DNA of 64,000 nt from Oopsacas minuta (Eukaryota; Porifera; Hexactinellida; Lyssacinosida; Leucopsacidae). The notes under the pieces are model-generated. The model was given only the letters and a program-made list of their open reading frames with translations. It searched no databases and had not been told where the DNA came from. Made by a program: the position numbers and the translations under genes. Below, piece after piece: positions 40,901-50,226 of the stretch. The DNA is taken from positions 310,001-374,000 of the forward strand of contig JAKMXF010000088.1 of NCBI GenBank assembly GCA_024704765.1, read 5' to 3'. Within the stretch, counting starts at the first letter, position 1. Every line of letters starts with the position of its first letter.

Positions 40901-42789
40901 TCACATTGGAGATGAATAATTAATTTTGTATTTATGATTACTCAAGAGACATCACTCATTATTTACAACTCCTCAGGCAACGTCTCTACCATATGCAAAT
41001 ACAGGTAGAAATTGTCTGAATTTATCAGAGAGTCTTCCAAATAATAAATAATCAAATCTTTGCTAGATTGTAATTTAATGGAATAATCTTCCATATTTGA
41101 TGATTGTCATCAAGATGGCTACTGTAATATGTTTTATAATATGTTAATAGAGAGGGAAGTGATAGCTAAATAATAGTGACTTTATGCCTTTATCAGACCC
41201 TCACTATCAAAACGTGTAATTACTACAATAATACTAGTTGTAAGTTTTACTGTTTCAATTTGATATTCGTGGTGAATAATATGGAAAATTTTCAAGAATA
41301 TTTTCATAAATCACGAAATCAGTACCGTAAACTGGGGTTACTTTGGCCCAAATATCAAAGTTTCAAAGAAACTAGATTAGATTCAGTATTATACTTGAAA
41401 ATGACTTACAAAAATTTTAATGAATTTTCAAATATCGATAGACAATTCGAATACAAATACAATATCTATTTGATACGTAAGCAAATTTCAATATTTGGGC
41501 TAAAGCAAACCCAGTGGGCCAAAGTAGCCCCAGTTTACGGTACATCATTATCGATTACGGGGCTGTTCTGTTCATATTACCAATGGGCGTTCAAACATTT
41601 CGTAAGGCCCTCTCCCCTTCCTGTGTCACGCTTTTTCACCATGGGTAATACAAAAAAAACGTGCCTGTTACACTTCGTATACCAACCTCTCCCCTTGCAG
41701 CGTTACGTAAAGTTTGACCAGCCCCTATCACAATGCTCCAGCACAACTCCCGAAAAAGCGCGCTCTCTTTCTCCCTACATTAGCCGTGTATCTAATGTAT
41801 GCACTATGTTCTAGACTAGAGTTCGATTTTCAAATGAATAATAATTACAATTATCCTCTGATATACATTGATTCCAAATTAAATACGTCAATAAATTGGA
41901 TTATACAATGAATATTTTTACATATATTATCTTGTATTCAAACAAGGAACTTTCAACCTTATTCCACAAAAATTTAGCGTATCAGCATATTATAAACCAC
42001 GATAGTAATAATATCTATTTTGAAAGATCTGAATTATCAAATGGGTAATATAATCCAATGAAATAGATCTTCATGATCAACAGTACACTACGTTCCTTTG
42101 CTCTAACATTACCTGGGTATTGCACTAACATTCCCAAGGCCACAAAGGTTATTCCACACTAATATCGTCGATCATATAATCAATATGTTAATTGCAGAGG
42201 GTAATTAAAATTAGACTGCCTTAAGACTGCTGAATAATCTGTTTGGTTAAATAAGTTAACTATAAGATTCTGTCGTCAACTGATTAATATTACATAAAAT
42301 ATCCTATAACCACAAAGTGTATTTGATGTTTCGAAATAAGACCAAAATTCTAAGGAAAAATTGAAATTACTTGCACGCTATGATTAAACAAATGCGAGAA
42401 GATTATCGCCGAATTAAATGTTTGTTTTCTCAGATAATTGCTTTGAATTTGCTGTGTGGAATTTATTTATTTTAATATATAAAATAATAATTACAGTAGA
42501 ACTCGGCTTAAGACGTATTTCGGTTTATACGTACTATTTTTTGTTTCCCGAGGGGCAACGTCTTATCCGAATTTACAATAATAACTATTCACCCCTTTGA
42601 TAGGAGTAGCTTTACAGTTTCACTGTTACTCCTCCAAGATGCCCAGTGTATTGGAGTTAAACCACTGCCATCTGGTTTATTGAGATCCCGCTTAGATGCT
42701 TTAATAATTCCAGCTAATTCTCCATCTCTTGCTGCCAGATGTAATTCTGTTCCTGGGATAGGCGGAGCAGAAGCTGGTTGCTGCATCAT
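31989..42789 (-). CDS. USH1G: USH1G (SANS) / ANKS4B homologue: ankyrin repeats + SAM + PDZ ligand
   Basis: Five exons on the minus strand, 42593-42789, 39947-40195, 37594-37823, 33650-33893 and 31989-32265, all in phase (2, 2, 1, 2), encode 398 residues (human USH1G 461, ANKS4B 417). Three ankyrin repeats occupy the first 110 residues (TELHLAARDGE, LTPIHWASW, NTSVHLAAAHGNLSNLRCLL), followed by the family helix ending VDKLK. A basic and Ser-rich middle is weakly conserved. The SAM domain (about 325-382) has LCSDEDLQAINVPLGPRKKI, the signature of this pair. The C-terminus SDSAV is a class I PDZ ligand, as DTEL is in human SANS. These proteins scaffold harmonin and unconventional myosin in stereocilia and microvilli. 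A plus-strand gene (34310-36075) lies in intron 3. Confidence 0.93.
32266..33649. other. Intron 4 of the USH1G homologue
   Basis: 1.4 kb, AT-rich, no nested gene seen. At 33091-33108 it contains four alternating TTC/GAA units matching a heat-shock element (listed separately). Confidence 0.6.
33087..33112. promoter_or_regulatory. Perfect heat-shock-element-like palindrome
   Basis: TTCTAGAATTTTCTAGAA (33091-33108) gives four inverted nGAAn units with exact 5-bp spacing, and a further TTC lies 4 bases upstream. HSF binds such arrays. It is intronic and minus-strand BiP is 9 kb away, so use in regulation is uncertain; chance is possible in AT-rich DNA. Confidence 0.35.
34310..36075 (+). CDS. Basic protein with the shared N-terminal module, nested in a USH1G intron
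   Basis: Three exons, 34310-34670 (CCAG|GTAAAC), 35112-35294 (AGAG|GTAATT) and 35837-36075 (TTACAG|TA), both introns phase 1, encode 260 residues. Residues 1-52 (FLSQIRKTLPGIENFLQNTL...LHSILHILSHIQ) resemble residues 1-48 of the zinc-finger protein at 5991. A Ser-rich spacer follows. Exon 2 is basic with RSGRPLKVATGR, which resembles an AT-hook, and KRKRRG. Exon 3 is Thr/Lys-rich with PPQSKKSKTHK and no recognised domain. The composition suggests a nuclear, DNA-binding protein; no family recognised. The whole gene lies in intron 3 (33894-37593) of the opposite-strand USH1G homologue. Confidence 0.75.
36076..37593. other. Rest of USH1G intron 3
   Basis: Contains a (TA)n microsatellite at about 36083-36101 and one copy of a 35-bp dispersed word at 37514-37548 (see findings). 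Otherwise AT-rich, no gene seen. Confidence 0.5.
37824..39946. other. USH1G intron 2
   Basis: 2.1 kb. It carries a short family B element at 37857-37924 (gataagacgtacc ... gtcttatccgaat). No exon or gene recognised. Confidence 0.5.
37857..37924. mobile_element. Family B inverted-repeat element, short copy
   Basis: Arms CAGATAAGACGTACC and GTCTTATCCGAATAG face each other across about 40 bases. Related to 11955-12111, 42494-42572 and 63092-63158. Confidence 0.65.
41335..41540. mobile_element. TA-flanked MITE, copy B (complete)
   Basis: TA at 41333-41334 and 41541-41542. Terminal inverted repeats of about 26 bases begin CCGTAAACTGGGGTTACTTT and end with its complement (AAGTAGCCCCAGTTTACGG). 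The interior is almost identical to copy A in the BiP intron, indicating recent spread. Non-coding. Confidence 0.92.
42494..42572. mobile_element. Family B element next to USH1G exon 1
   Basis: Left end CAGTAGAACTCGGCTTAAGA after TA, right part CAACGTCTTATCCGAAT. Internal ttttttgtttcccgagggg matches 12068 and 63110. It lies only about 20 bp from the intron 1 donor. Confidence 0.75.
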
Positions 42790-44424
42790 CTAATTATTTA
42801 TTGCTAAAATAATAAAAATTGAAAGTAATTTATGAAATGACTTATTTCTAACTAAACGGATGATTTAGTAGTTTATCAGTTAGGGACATCATTATCTTTC
42901 AAGTCCTCTTAAAACACCTACTACAGTAAAACCGGATACAGTTATTATCGATTATAAGGACACCCTTGGTGGTAGCAAAATATGTTCCTATAAGCGATAC
43001 ACATTGTATTTTCAACAATTTTTCGCACAAAGAATTGATGGTTTGAGAGAAATAAACATATATGGGTCGATTATGTATGTTGGAAATGCTTCTATGTAAT
43101 CAGTAAAACAAATTGTTTATTATTGTCTATTGACGTGTAAACAGTAAAATAGTAAGCCTGAGAATTAGAGTTAATTGTTTATTTGAGGAAATGGAGCAAC
43201 ATTTCGTGAATTCTGCTTGCATATTTAGATATTAGATTTTCTAGTTATTTGATTATAACTAACGAAGCATAATTGCAGGCATTATTAAGATTTGTATATG
43301 CTGTAATTCTAGAAATAAGAGTGTAATATTGTTATAGCTGACGAGCTGATGAGTTTGCAAATTCTGAGTGTAATTGCAAAAGATTCGAGTGTTAGAATAT
43401 GAACATTTGTATCTTTGTATATTACTAGCTAGCCAATAATTGATGTTAATACCCATTTTAAATCTGCATAAATGGCTTAACAAGGCTACAATAATATGTC
43501 TTCTAAATTATAACAAAACAATAATTATTCAAAAGGTTGACGAGTTTAAAATTACATAAACAGAATTAAGCATAATTAATGGTTAAACTATCATAAGAGA
43601 ATTTACTGAAAACAAGATTGATAGTTCATCACGTGTTGTAAGCCTTAACAGTAATAGCTTTCTGTGACTTAAACCTATTGCTGTAAGAAGTTTGCAAGCA
43701 ATCTTGCTTGATAATTAGCCAGATTCTAAGGTGTGGTGGTTTCTAGCCAGCAACCTATATTGCTATCTAGAAATACTACAGCAATCAAATTGCGGAGTGA
43801 CAAGAATCATGGAGTAGCTGTGGAGATTTGTATGTAGCAGTAGGCTGCTGGTTAGAAAATCCTAAACAATGTAATTATAGTGGAAACCGCCAATTAGCAA
43901 ACGATAGTTTATACGAATTTCCTTGCTAATAGGCGAATTTGCTCTTTTCCGAACTATCTACAATACAAAACTACACTCAATGTCCATGAAAAAAGTTGTT
44001 AATAGGCGGTTTCCATTGTATAAAGCGACTTAGCTTGGACAACAATATATTCGTGTTAATAGGTCAGAAATAATTATCAGTCAATACAACTAGTATATTA
44101 TTCTAATTGTTTTCCATACCTAACCCTGAGGCTAACTATATGTTTTGTCATTTTTTGAGTTATAGCCGAATTTCGCGTTCCTACATTTAGATAAAACAGA
44201 ACATACACATATGAAGATGCGACGCATGTATATGTCTATATGTCAGGTCAGTCTGGATAAAACTAACACTCCATATCTAAAGATTGTCCCAAATGAAACG
44301 TGAATATTTTCACAGGATTTTCCCTAGAAAATGGGAATTCAACTCAGAAAATTAACAAAACGACAAAATAATCACAGAATTTACTATTTACATTATTAAT
44401 AATTTTATCAAAATAACAAAAATT
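42790..44424. other. Spacer between USH1G and MDP1
   Basis: No gene recognised. It contains an inverted-repeat element at 43880-44018 and a repeat word at 42925-43010 (ttataagcgataca) that recurs near 50740. Confidence 0.5.
43880..44018. mobile_element. Inverted-repeat element, family F
   Basis: Left end GTGGAAACCGCCAATTA and right end AATAGGCGGTTTCCATTG are inverted repeats, with TA outside both. The interior is AT-rich and non-coding. A possible relative lies in ABCF3 intron 2 near 9604 (cagtggagttcgcctatta). Confidence 0.75.
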
Positions 44425-44970
44425 CTATTTTTTATTCTCCTTTCTGGAGAATAAATTCAATCCATCCAAAAATTCTCTTTTTGTAATTCCTCTATCCACG
44501 TGTACACAAGTAACTCCTAGCAACGAAACATCCTGTATATTCCTCTCTTCATCGTCAAAAAATAACATTTCCTTATAAGGAAATTGTGAATATTTATGGA
44601 ATTGTTTAAAATGATCGACTTTACAGCCTGGATAGATTTCTTTGTAAGAAAAGTACTTATCGATGTCAAATAATTTTAGTAGATTTTTTGCCATGGGTGG
44701 ATCATCTGTTCTTGATGCTGCTGCAATAGGAATTTTAGCTTTTGATAATATCTCTAAAAGCTCTCTTGTATCTTTATATAATTTCTTTTTATCAGAGCTC
44801 CTAGATCCAATTATCCCTCCTTTACCATCGGATTTGTAATTCAGGTCATACAGTGTATCTGCCCAGAACGGCCAAAGTGTATAGTCCAAGTCGAATATGA
44901 CTAATTTAGGGAGAATTTTGGGTAGAATATGTTGAGATTCATTTTCCATTAAGATGTTAGCAGATGCCAT
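44425..44970 (-). CDS. MDP1: MDP1, magnesium-dependent phosphatase 1 (HAD superfamily)
   Basis: Single exon, 181 residues (human 176). HAD motif I is FDLDYTLWPFW with catalytic Asp at about residues 27 and 29. Motif II is AAASRTDDP (Ser/Thr), motif III is the Lys region around YPGCKVDHF, and motif IV is FFDDEERN. YTLWPF, EIYPG.K and GVTCVHV are specific to MDP1. Family enzymes dephosphorylate protein tyrosine and fructosamine-6-phosphate in the cytosol. I chose ATG 44970 (MASANILMENESQ); a second Met (MENES) would also keep the domain. The frame opens further upstream but without an ATG. Confidence 0.95.
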   Translation of the reverse strand: MASANILMENESQHILPKILPKLVIFDLDYTLWPFWADTLYDLNYKSDGKGGIIGSRSSDKKKLYKDTRELLEILSKAKIPIAAASRTDDPPMAKNLLKLFDIDKYFSYKEIYPGCKVDHFKQFHKYSQFPYKEMLFFDDEERNIQDVSLLGVTCVHVDRGITKREFLDGLNLFSRKENKK

Positions 44971-45529
44971 TGTAATACAACTAACTAGCTGTAAATTCAA
45001 TATAAATTGTTATCAACATTTTGAAGTAAAATGGTATGTAATTCTATTTTCATATGGTTTATGGTGGATGCTTACTTCAGCTATCTCAGATCATTCCAAT
45101 ACACTATGAACTGGCCATAGTTTACTCAACCATTTCCTGCTATTGTTTAGGAAAAATATGAATACTTGAATGACCAATACCTCATCGCAATTATTTTGTA
45201 ATTAGACACGGTTGAGTAGTAGCCAATTTCTCATTAAGCACATAAAGATAAGCTTAATAAACTAACTGATACAAACATATCGAGAAACAAACTGAAATAA
45301 TTAATCATAACTAAATTTAGATTCAGCAATTATGTTAAGTAAGTAATGAATTAAGATTATCAAATTGAATCAGATATCTGGAATTATCACAAAAGTTCAA
45401 AGATGCAAAATATGTAAACAGTAGTAAGCTTACATTACGAAACGTAAATACAATTCTTATGAGTACAGCAATTAATAAAATGCATAAATAGGGTAGAAAT
45501 GTTATTATTACTCAAATAATAATAACAAG
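44971..45529. other. Divergent spacer between MDP1 and the coiled-coil gene at 45530
   Basis: AT-rich, about 560 bp, likely containing both promoters. No motif I would name. Confidence 0.4.
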
Positions 45530-46282
45530 ATGAATACATACATAAACATAGTGCATGAACAAATCTATGAAAATACTGTATCGAGTCCATGTGGATCGCC
45601 AGTGCGTCAAAAGTGTACAGGATATAGACCAAAAATCGTGAGACAGAATTCACCATATGGACCCCCAGAGAATGCATGGAAAAGCGTAGAGATACAAGAT
45701 TTATATGATGAACGGTTACAGCTTTTGCGGAAAGAGGAAGCACACACGATATGGAGACAAGAAACCGAGAAGAAATTGATTGAGACACAAGAGGAAAATC
45801 AGAGATTGAGAGGGGAAATGAAAATCCTGAGGGAAGAAAACGCGCAATTATTGAACTCGATACACCCGTTAGCACGAACTAAAAGGAATGTTGTGCAGAA
45901 TATACCTCCAAACAATGAAATAATATTTGCCGATAATTTCATGAATAGAGAGAGAATTGAAATTCCACATAGAAATACTCACGAGTCGACAAAATTCAAG
46001 AAAATGAGTGATGACATCAAAAGTTTGAATCTTGTCATTCAACAATTGAATGCGGATAAAACTGATTTAATTCATAAACAGGATAGAACAGATGAAGAAG
46101 GGCGATTAGCAAAAGAATTAGTGAGGAAACAGGAGGAAATGATTCGAGAATTTATCCAAAGAGATGAACAAAAATCGTTCGAACTATCAAAATTAAAAAC
46201 TAAACTTACAAACTATCAAAACGAGAATGCAAACTTGGATCTTATCGTCAAAGAAAATTTGCACCGAATTAAATTGTACTAA
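45530..46282 (+). CDS. Single-exon coiled-coil protein 1, function unknown
   Basis: 250 residues. A short N-terminal part with SPCGSPVRQKCTGYRPK is followed by a coiled coil at about 58-112 (LYDERLQLLRKEEAHTIWRQ ... ENQRLRGEMKILREENAQLL). A gap rich in Asn follows, then a second coiled coil from about 155 to 245 (KKMSDDIKSLNLVIQQLNAD, LSKLKTKLTNYQNENANLDL). No known domain is recognised. Three more intronless coiled-coil genes (52252, 59287, 60860) lie in the next 16 kb, and TNYQNENANL resembles SYQNENAKL in the one at 59287. Possibly a cytoskeletal or ciliary component, but that is a guess. Confidence 0.7.
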   Translation: MNTYINIVHEQIYENTVSSPCGSPVRQKCTGYRPKIVRQNSPYGPPENAWKSVEIQDLYDERLQLLRKEEAHTIWRQETEKKLIETQEENQRLRGEMKILREENAQLLNSIHPLARTKRNVVQNIPPNNEIIFADNFMNRERIEIPHRNTHESTKFKKMSDDIKSLNLVIQQLNADKTDLIHKQDRTDEEGRLAKELVRKQEEMIREFIQRDEQKSFELSKLKTKLTNYQNENANLDLIVKENLHRIKLY

Positions 46283-47749
46283 TTCCGATTACAATTAATA
46301 CATTGACCCTATTTGTTTTGTATACAACACCTTATTATAATTAAATGCTCAATACTCATTTCTTACAGTATAATCTCGTAACCTACAGGGAAATATACTG
46401 TCAACTCCTGCTATATCGAATTTCAAGGGACCGCGATAATTACTTTGATATAAACGGAAATTGATACAACCGAGGAAATTACTTTGATGGTTTGGGACCA
46501 TATCTGTGCTATTTCTTCATTATAAGCGGGAATTATGATATATCCATGTTCGATATGACGGGGAGTTGACTGTATATCAAGAAGCGCGAAAATTCAGTCA
46601 TAGCTCCAATATTGTAACACTAAATGCATACCCCGTGAAAATCTCAGAATGCTAATTGGGCATATGGCTTGTTTTCTTGGTAGCTTACCTGCTGCCTGGG
46701 TTTCGTATTAACAGTATGATAATAATATATCTAGGAAAATCCAGTTCAGAAATCTAAATAGGGAAGAAGTTGCACATGTAGTTTCATTGACGTATGAATT
46801 TATTATTAATAGATTATACTTGTTACTCATCCCCGCCCGTCCCAAATTTTGCCACCCTCAGGAAAGATTTTATTTGTATTTTTTCCAAATTTAAGGACAA
46901 TTTTTGGGTCACAGATTGTGCAATCCACATTTTACCACTTGTATAATTCAAAAGTTCAATATTTTATTCGTAGAGAAAATGTGATGCGATAATCGAACCA
47001 CCGTCCCAGTTTCCGGAGAAATTCCGGATGAGAAACAAGTAATGTATTTTACATGGCCTTAGATAATAAATCTAATTATCAACAAACATCCTACATTGTA
47101 CATCACTTCTAGCGTAATAAACGGGGAGATATTTCACCAATTCCAACATAATATTTATTAAGAATAATCCCTAATTATATAACTATTAGTTTCTTATAAT
47201 CATAACAATAATACAAAAGTACAAATATCTAACGTCAAGACAATACTTATAATAATATATTAAGAAATTCGTATATGCATCATTATCAATATATATTAAA
47301 TTTCTATATATAAACTTCTACTTAATCAATTGCTCATGGACATCCATGCAGTTTTCTAATTAAGCAGAGTCATTGATAAACCAATTTCGTATTTTCATGG
47401 TATACGTCATGATTTCGGACATATGCGCCGTTCAAACGTGACATAACGTTACATGAGTGTAGCAGGCACATTTATTTGTATTGGGAAAAGCGTAACACAC
47501 AGAAAAAGATTAATCTGACAAATTTTGGTGGACCTACCTAGACAAATTTATACTCCTGTAGGCGAGGCGATTTCCCTATATTAATCCCTGTGAATTTATG
47601 TATGTAAAACAAGCTTCAAAATTGGAGTGAGAATATAAAAATTGTAATAAAAAACTCGTAAATACAAACACACATAATATAAATAAAGTTCGTAAGTGAA
47701 AATAAGTGTAAACAGATTGAACAATTAACTAAACATAATTCTGAGACAT
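46283..47749. other. Spacer between coiled-coil gene 1 and G-alpha
   Basis: Contains a complete family A element (46398-46572) and one copy of the 35-bp dispersed word (47026-47059). No gene recognised. Confidence 0.5.
46398..46572. mobile_element. Family A TA-flanked inverted-repeat element
   Basis: Left end CTGTCAACTCCTGCTATATC and right end ATATGACGGGGAGTTGACTG, with TA outside both. The interior contains caagggaccgcgataattac and atggtttgggaccatat. A 175-bp non-coding copy. Confidence 0.85.
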
Positions 47750-48838
47750 TCAGAGAAGTTTATGAGAAGTTATTATATTAGCTTTTATCAAATCTTCAGT
47801 TATCGTGTCCAGAATAAATCGGATATTGTCAGTATCAGTCGCGCATGAGTAATGAGAAAATAGAATACGTTTCGGGTCTTTATTCACCTTCAGAAACTGT
47901 TGTTTTATGTACTCAGAAACTTCTTGGTATGTATTATTCCCAGTGTACTGTGGGAAACACACTGTAATTGATGATTCTTTGAGTTTCATCTGTAACAGAT
48001 CTTTCTTGTTGAACAGTACTATTATCGCGGTATCTACAAACCATTTATTATTCAATACAGTCGTGAATAGTTTGATACTTTCGTGTAGTCGATTGACTGA
48101 ATTGTCTTCACGTAGTGTCAGATCAAAAGCTGATAAAGCAACGCAGTAGAGGATAGCTCGTACTCCTTCGAAACAGTTCACCCATTTTCTACGCTCGGAG
48201 CGTTGACCTCCGACATCAACAAGTTTGAATTTCACTTTATTATACGTGAATAACGTCTCTGTAATCCCAGTAGATTTAACGCGGGTTCGTAGTATGTCCT
48301 GCTCAGTCGGTTGATAACGCTTACCACCGATACGCGACAAACTATCCAAGTAATATTTCGCAGAATCATTCAGCTGAAATTCACTGGATCGACGGAAACA
48401 ATACTGTACACCTGCGTCGGCCCATACACGCTTCATCGCTGCCGTGAGCTCCTCAGAGAAAGGCTCCGTATCGGCTTGTTCATTCACAACTTGCGTAATA
48501 GTATTCGCATCATCTTTCCTACTCTCATCTGCTAGTGCTATATTCAATTTCCGCATAGCAGTGATTATAGCGTATAGTGATTGGATGGTATTGGAGAATA
48601 TTATAGGTAAGAATTGGTTTATTTCATCTTGTGTAAAGCCTTGTTCATGGATTATCTTGATTTGCTTCACAATAGTACTCTTTCCGGATTCTCCAGCCCC
48701 TAACAATAGAAGTTTTATCTCTTTACTGTAGTCCCCTCTTGCTGATTGAATACCCTCAGTGTCTGCTAGGTATTTTCTGCCTGGAGCTGAGGATCGCACT
48801 GGCCCAGTATCGTTGCTACGACTATTCACACAACCCAT
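47750..48838 (-). CDS. G-protein alpha subunit, Gi/o-like, divergent
   Basis: Single exon, 362 residues (typical Gi 354). The start MGCVNS carries Gly2 for myristoylation and Cys3 for palmitoylation. All nucleotide motifs are intact: P-loop GAGESGKST, the Arg-Thr switch I region RTRVKSTGI, switch II DVGGQRSERRKW with its catalytic Gln, NKKD, and CATDT. The helical domain resembles Gi/o but has a few extra residues near the N-terminus and around VNEQADTEPF. The last residues are IITSHKLL; the Cys at -4 that pertussis toxin modifies and the DCGLF-type receptor contact are missing. It should bind GTP and sit on membranes, but with receptor preference unlike canonical Gi. No introns, unlike most animal G-alpha genes. 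ATG 48838 chosen for the MGC start. Confidence 0.93.
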   Translation of the reverse strand: MGCVNSRSNDTGPVRSSAPGRKYLADTEGIQSARGDYSKEIKLLLLGAGESGKSTIVKQIKIIHEQGFTQDEINQFLPIIFSNTIQSLYAIITAMRKLNIALADESRKDDANTITQVVNEQADTEPFSEELTAAMKRVWADAGVQYCFRRSSEFQLNDSAKYYLDSLSRIGGKRYQPTEQDILRTRVKSTGITETLFTYNKVKFKLVDVGGQRSERRKWVNCFEGVRAILYCVALSAFDLTLREDNSVNRLHESIKLFTTVLNNKWFVDTAIIVLFNKKDLLQMKLKESSITVCFPQYTGNNTYQEVSEYIKQQFLKVNKDPKRILFSHYSCATDTDNIRFILDTITEDLIKANIITSHKLL

Positions 48839-49507
48839 TACGGGCAATACTCTAGAAATACTTGAATAGGATAAATGAATATACATTAGTATTAGAACTT
48901 ACTATATTTCGAGAGAAAATAGACATATAGGATTATAGGTCTCCATAAATATATCAATTTTCGAACGTGCGCGTGATGTCTCAAAAGTGTGAGATCCACG
49001 CGTAAAGCGGACATGTTGGAAGTAATTCGGATTATCACACACATGTCACGTCAAATGGTTCGATTTTGGTGGAACGCCCGCCTTTTCGGAGATGAGTTGA
49101 GGCTAATGACTTGCAGAAACTTGCCAAAAACCTTAGTTGGCCTAGTCTTATGCAAATATGCTAACTCCTGCTAAATTAATACTTTCAGTCACGCATATTA
49201 TTCAAAGAGTTTGTCAAGTATATAATTGATACTTAAACATTACAAAGGTCAGTGCTGATAATTTAAATGATTTGTCTCCCAGATGTACTCCAGACCAGAC
49301 TAAGGTTTACACTTGTCTCTCAATTATCCTTGTATATTATAGCCTGGAATTTTCACTTCTATATATTCCGTATGAGTTATTGTGCTGAGTTGATTATACA
49401 AAGACTAACTGGACTTTCCTGGAATCGGGATAACTTGGATAGCTCCATCGTTGGGGATACAATTATGAACCCCAAGTGACCAGCATTTCTAGCAATAACT
49501 AGTATTA

Positions 49508-49606
49508 CAATAGAGTCTCGTTAATACGAACACGGTTAAGACGTACTCCAGATAAGGAGTGGAATATTCGCAGTCCCTTGGTGTACGTATTAACGAGACT
49601 CTACTG
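49508..49606. mobile_element. Family C inverted-repeat element
   Basis: Ends CAATAGAGTCTCGTTAATAC and GTATTAACGAGACTCTACTG are inverted repeats with one mismatch. The centre includes gttaagacgtactcc, a family B word. A 99-bp non-coding element, flanked by TA on the left only. Confidence 0.85.
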
Positions 49607-50135
49607 ACGTAATGCAATTATCCACTCAATGTTATTTGAGTAATATTTTTCATAGAAACTATTATCCTTACTTGTCTATATTTGTAATATCCGTAAAAAC
49701 GGTGTGATGACCAGCATATGGAGAGATAATTATAAGTTGGGGTCTATGATTTTATATCATTAGAGACATTGGGAAGATTGCCAATTTACACTGTAGGAGT
49801 GGGGCAAAATGAACTAGAACCAACGAACTAATCTTTATGATAATACGTATCTATCGCCAATGGTTTATGATTTATTCATTTGGTGCACCGCTTATAAATT
49901 GCACGATCCAGTTAGGCCCTAAATTTAGAGTTAGAGCTTTTTAGAAAGTAACACATATAAATATAAATCATGTTTTTGAACAACATTACGTAAAAGTAGA
50001 AAATAAGTTAGCCGTTTAGAATATATCCCTATGTATATCTTCACATAGTTTGTCTTATATATTAAATAACCGGGGGAAATATCTTAATTAACACAGCATG
50101 AACTGAGTATATATTTTCCTAAGAATTGACTTAGT

Positions 50136-50226
50136 GGGGTCAAAATTGACCCCGGATTGATCATTAATTAATTGACGAAGTGGGGTCAGAATTGACCCAA
50201 AATTTAATGGGGTCATTATTGACCCC
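50136..50226. promoter_or_regulatory. Three palindromic GGGTCA-N4-TGACCC sites
   Basis: 50136-50153 (GGGGTCAAAATTGACCCC), 50182-50198 (GGGGTCAGAATTGACCC) and 50209-50226 (GGGGTCATTATTGACCCC). All three are inverted repeats of the nuclear-receptor half site GGGTCA with exactly four bases between. The repetition is seen; receptor binding is inference. Confidence 0.45.

Larger units (their letters stand above)
40196..42592. other. USH1G intron 1
   Basis: 2.4 kb. Contains the complete 206-bp MITE (41335-41540) and a family B element (42494-42572). The long open frame 41176-41814 runs through the MITE and is not considered a gene. Confidence 0.6.

Noticed and set aside
41176-41814. A 212-codon open frame in USH1G intron 1
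   Set aside because: It runs straight through the 206-bp MITE, has no recognisable domain and lies inside an intron.
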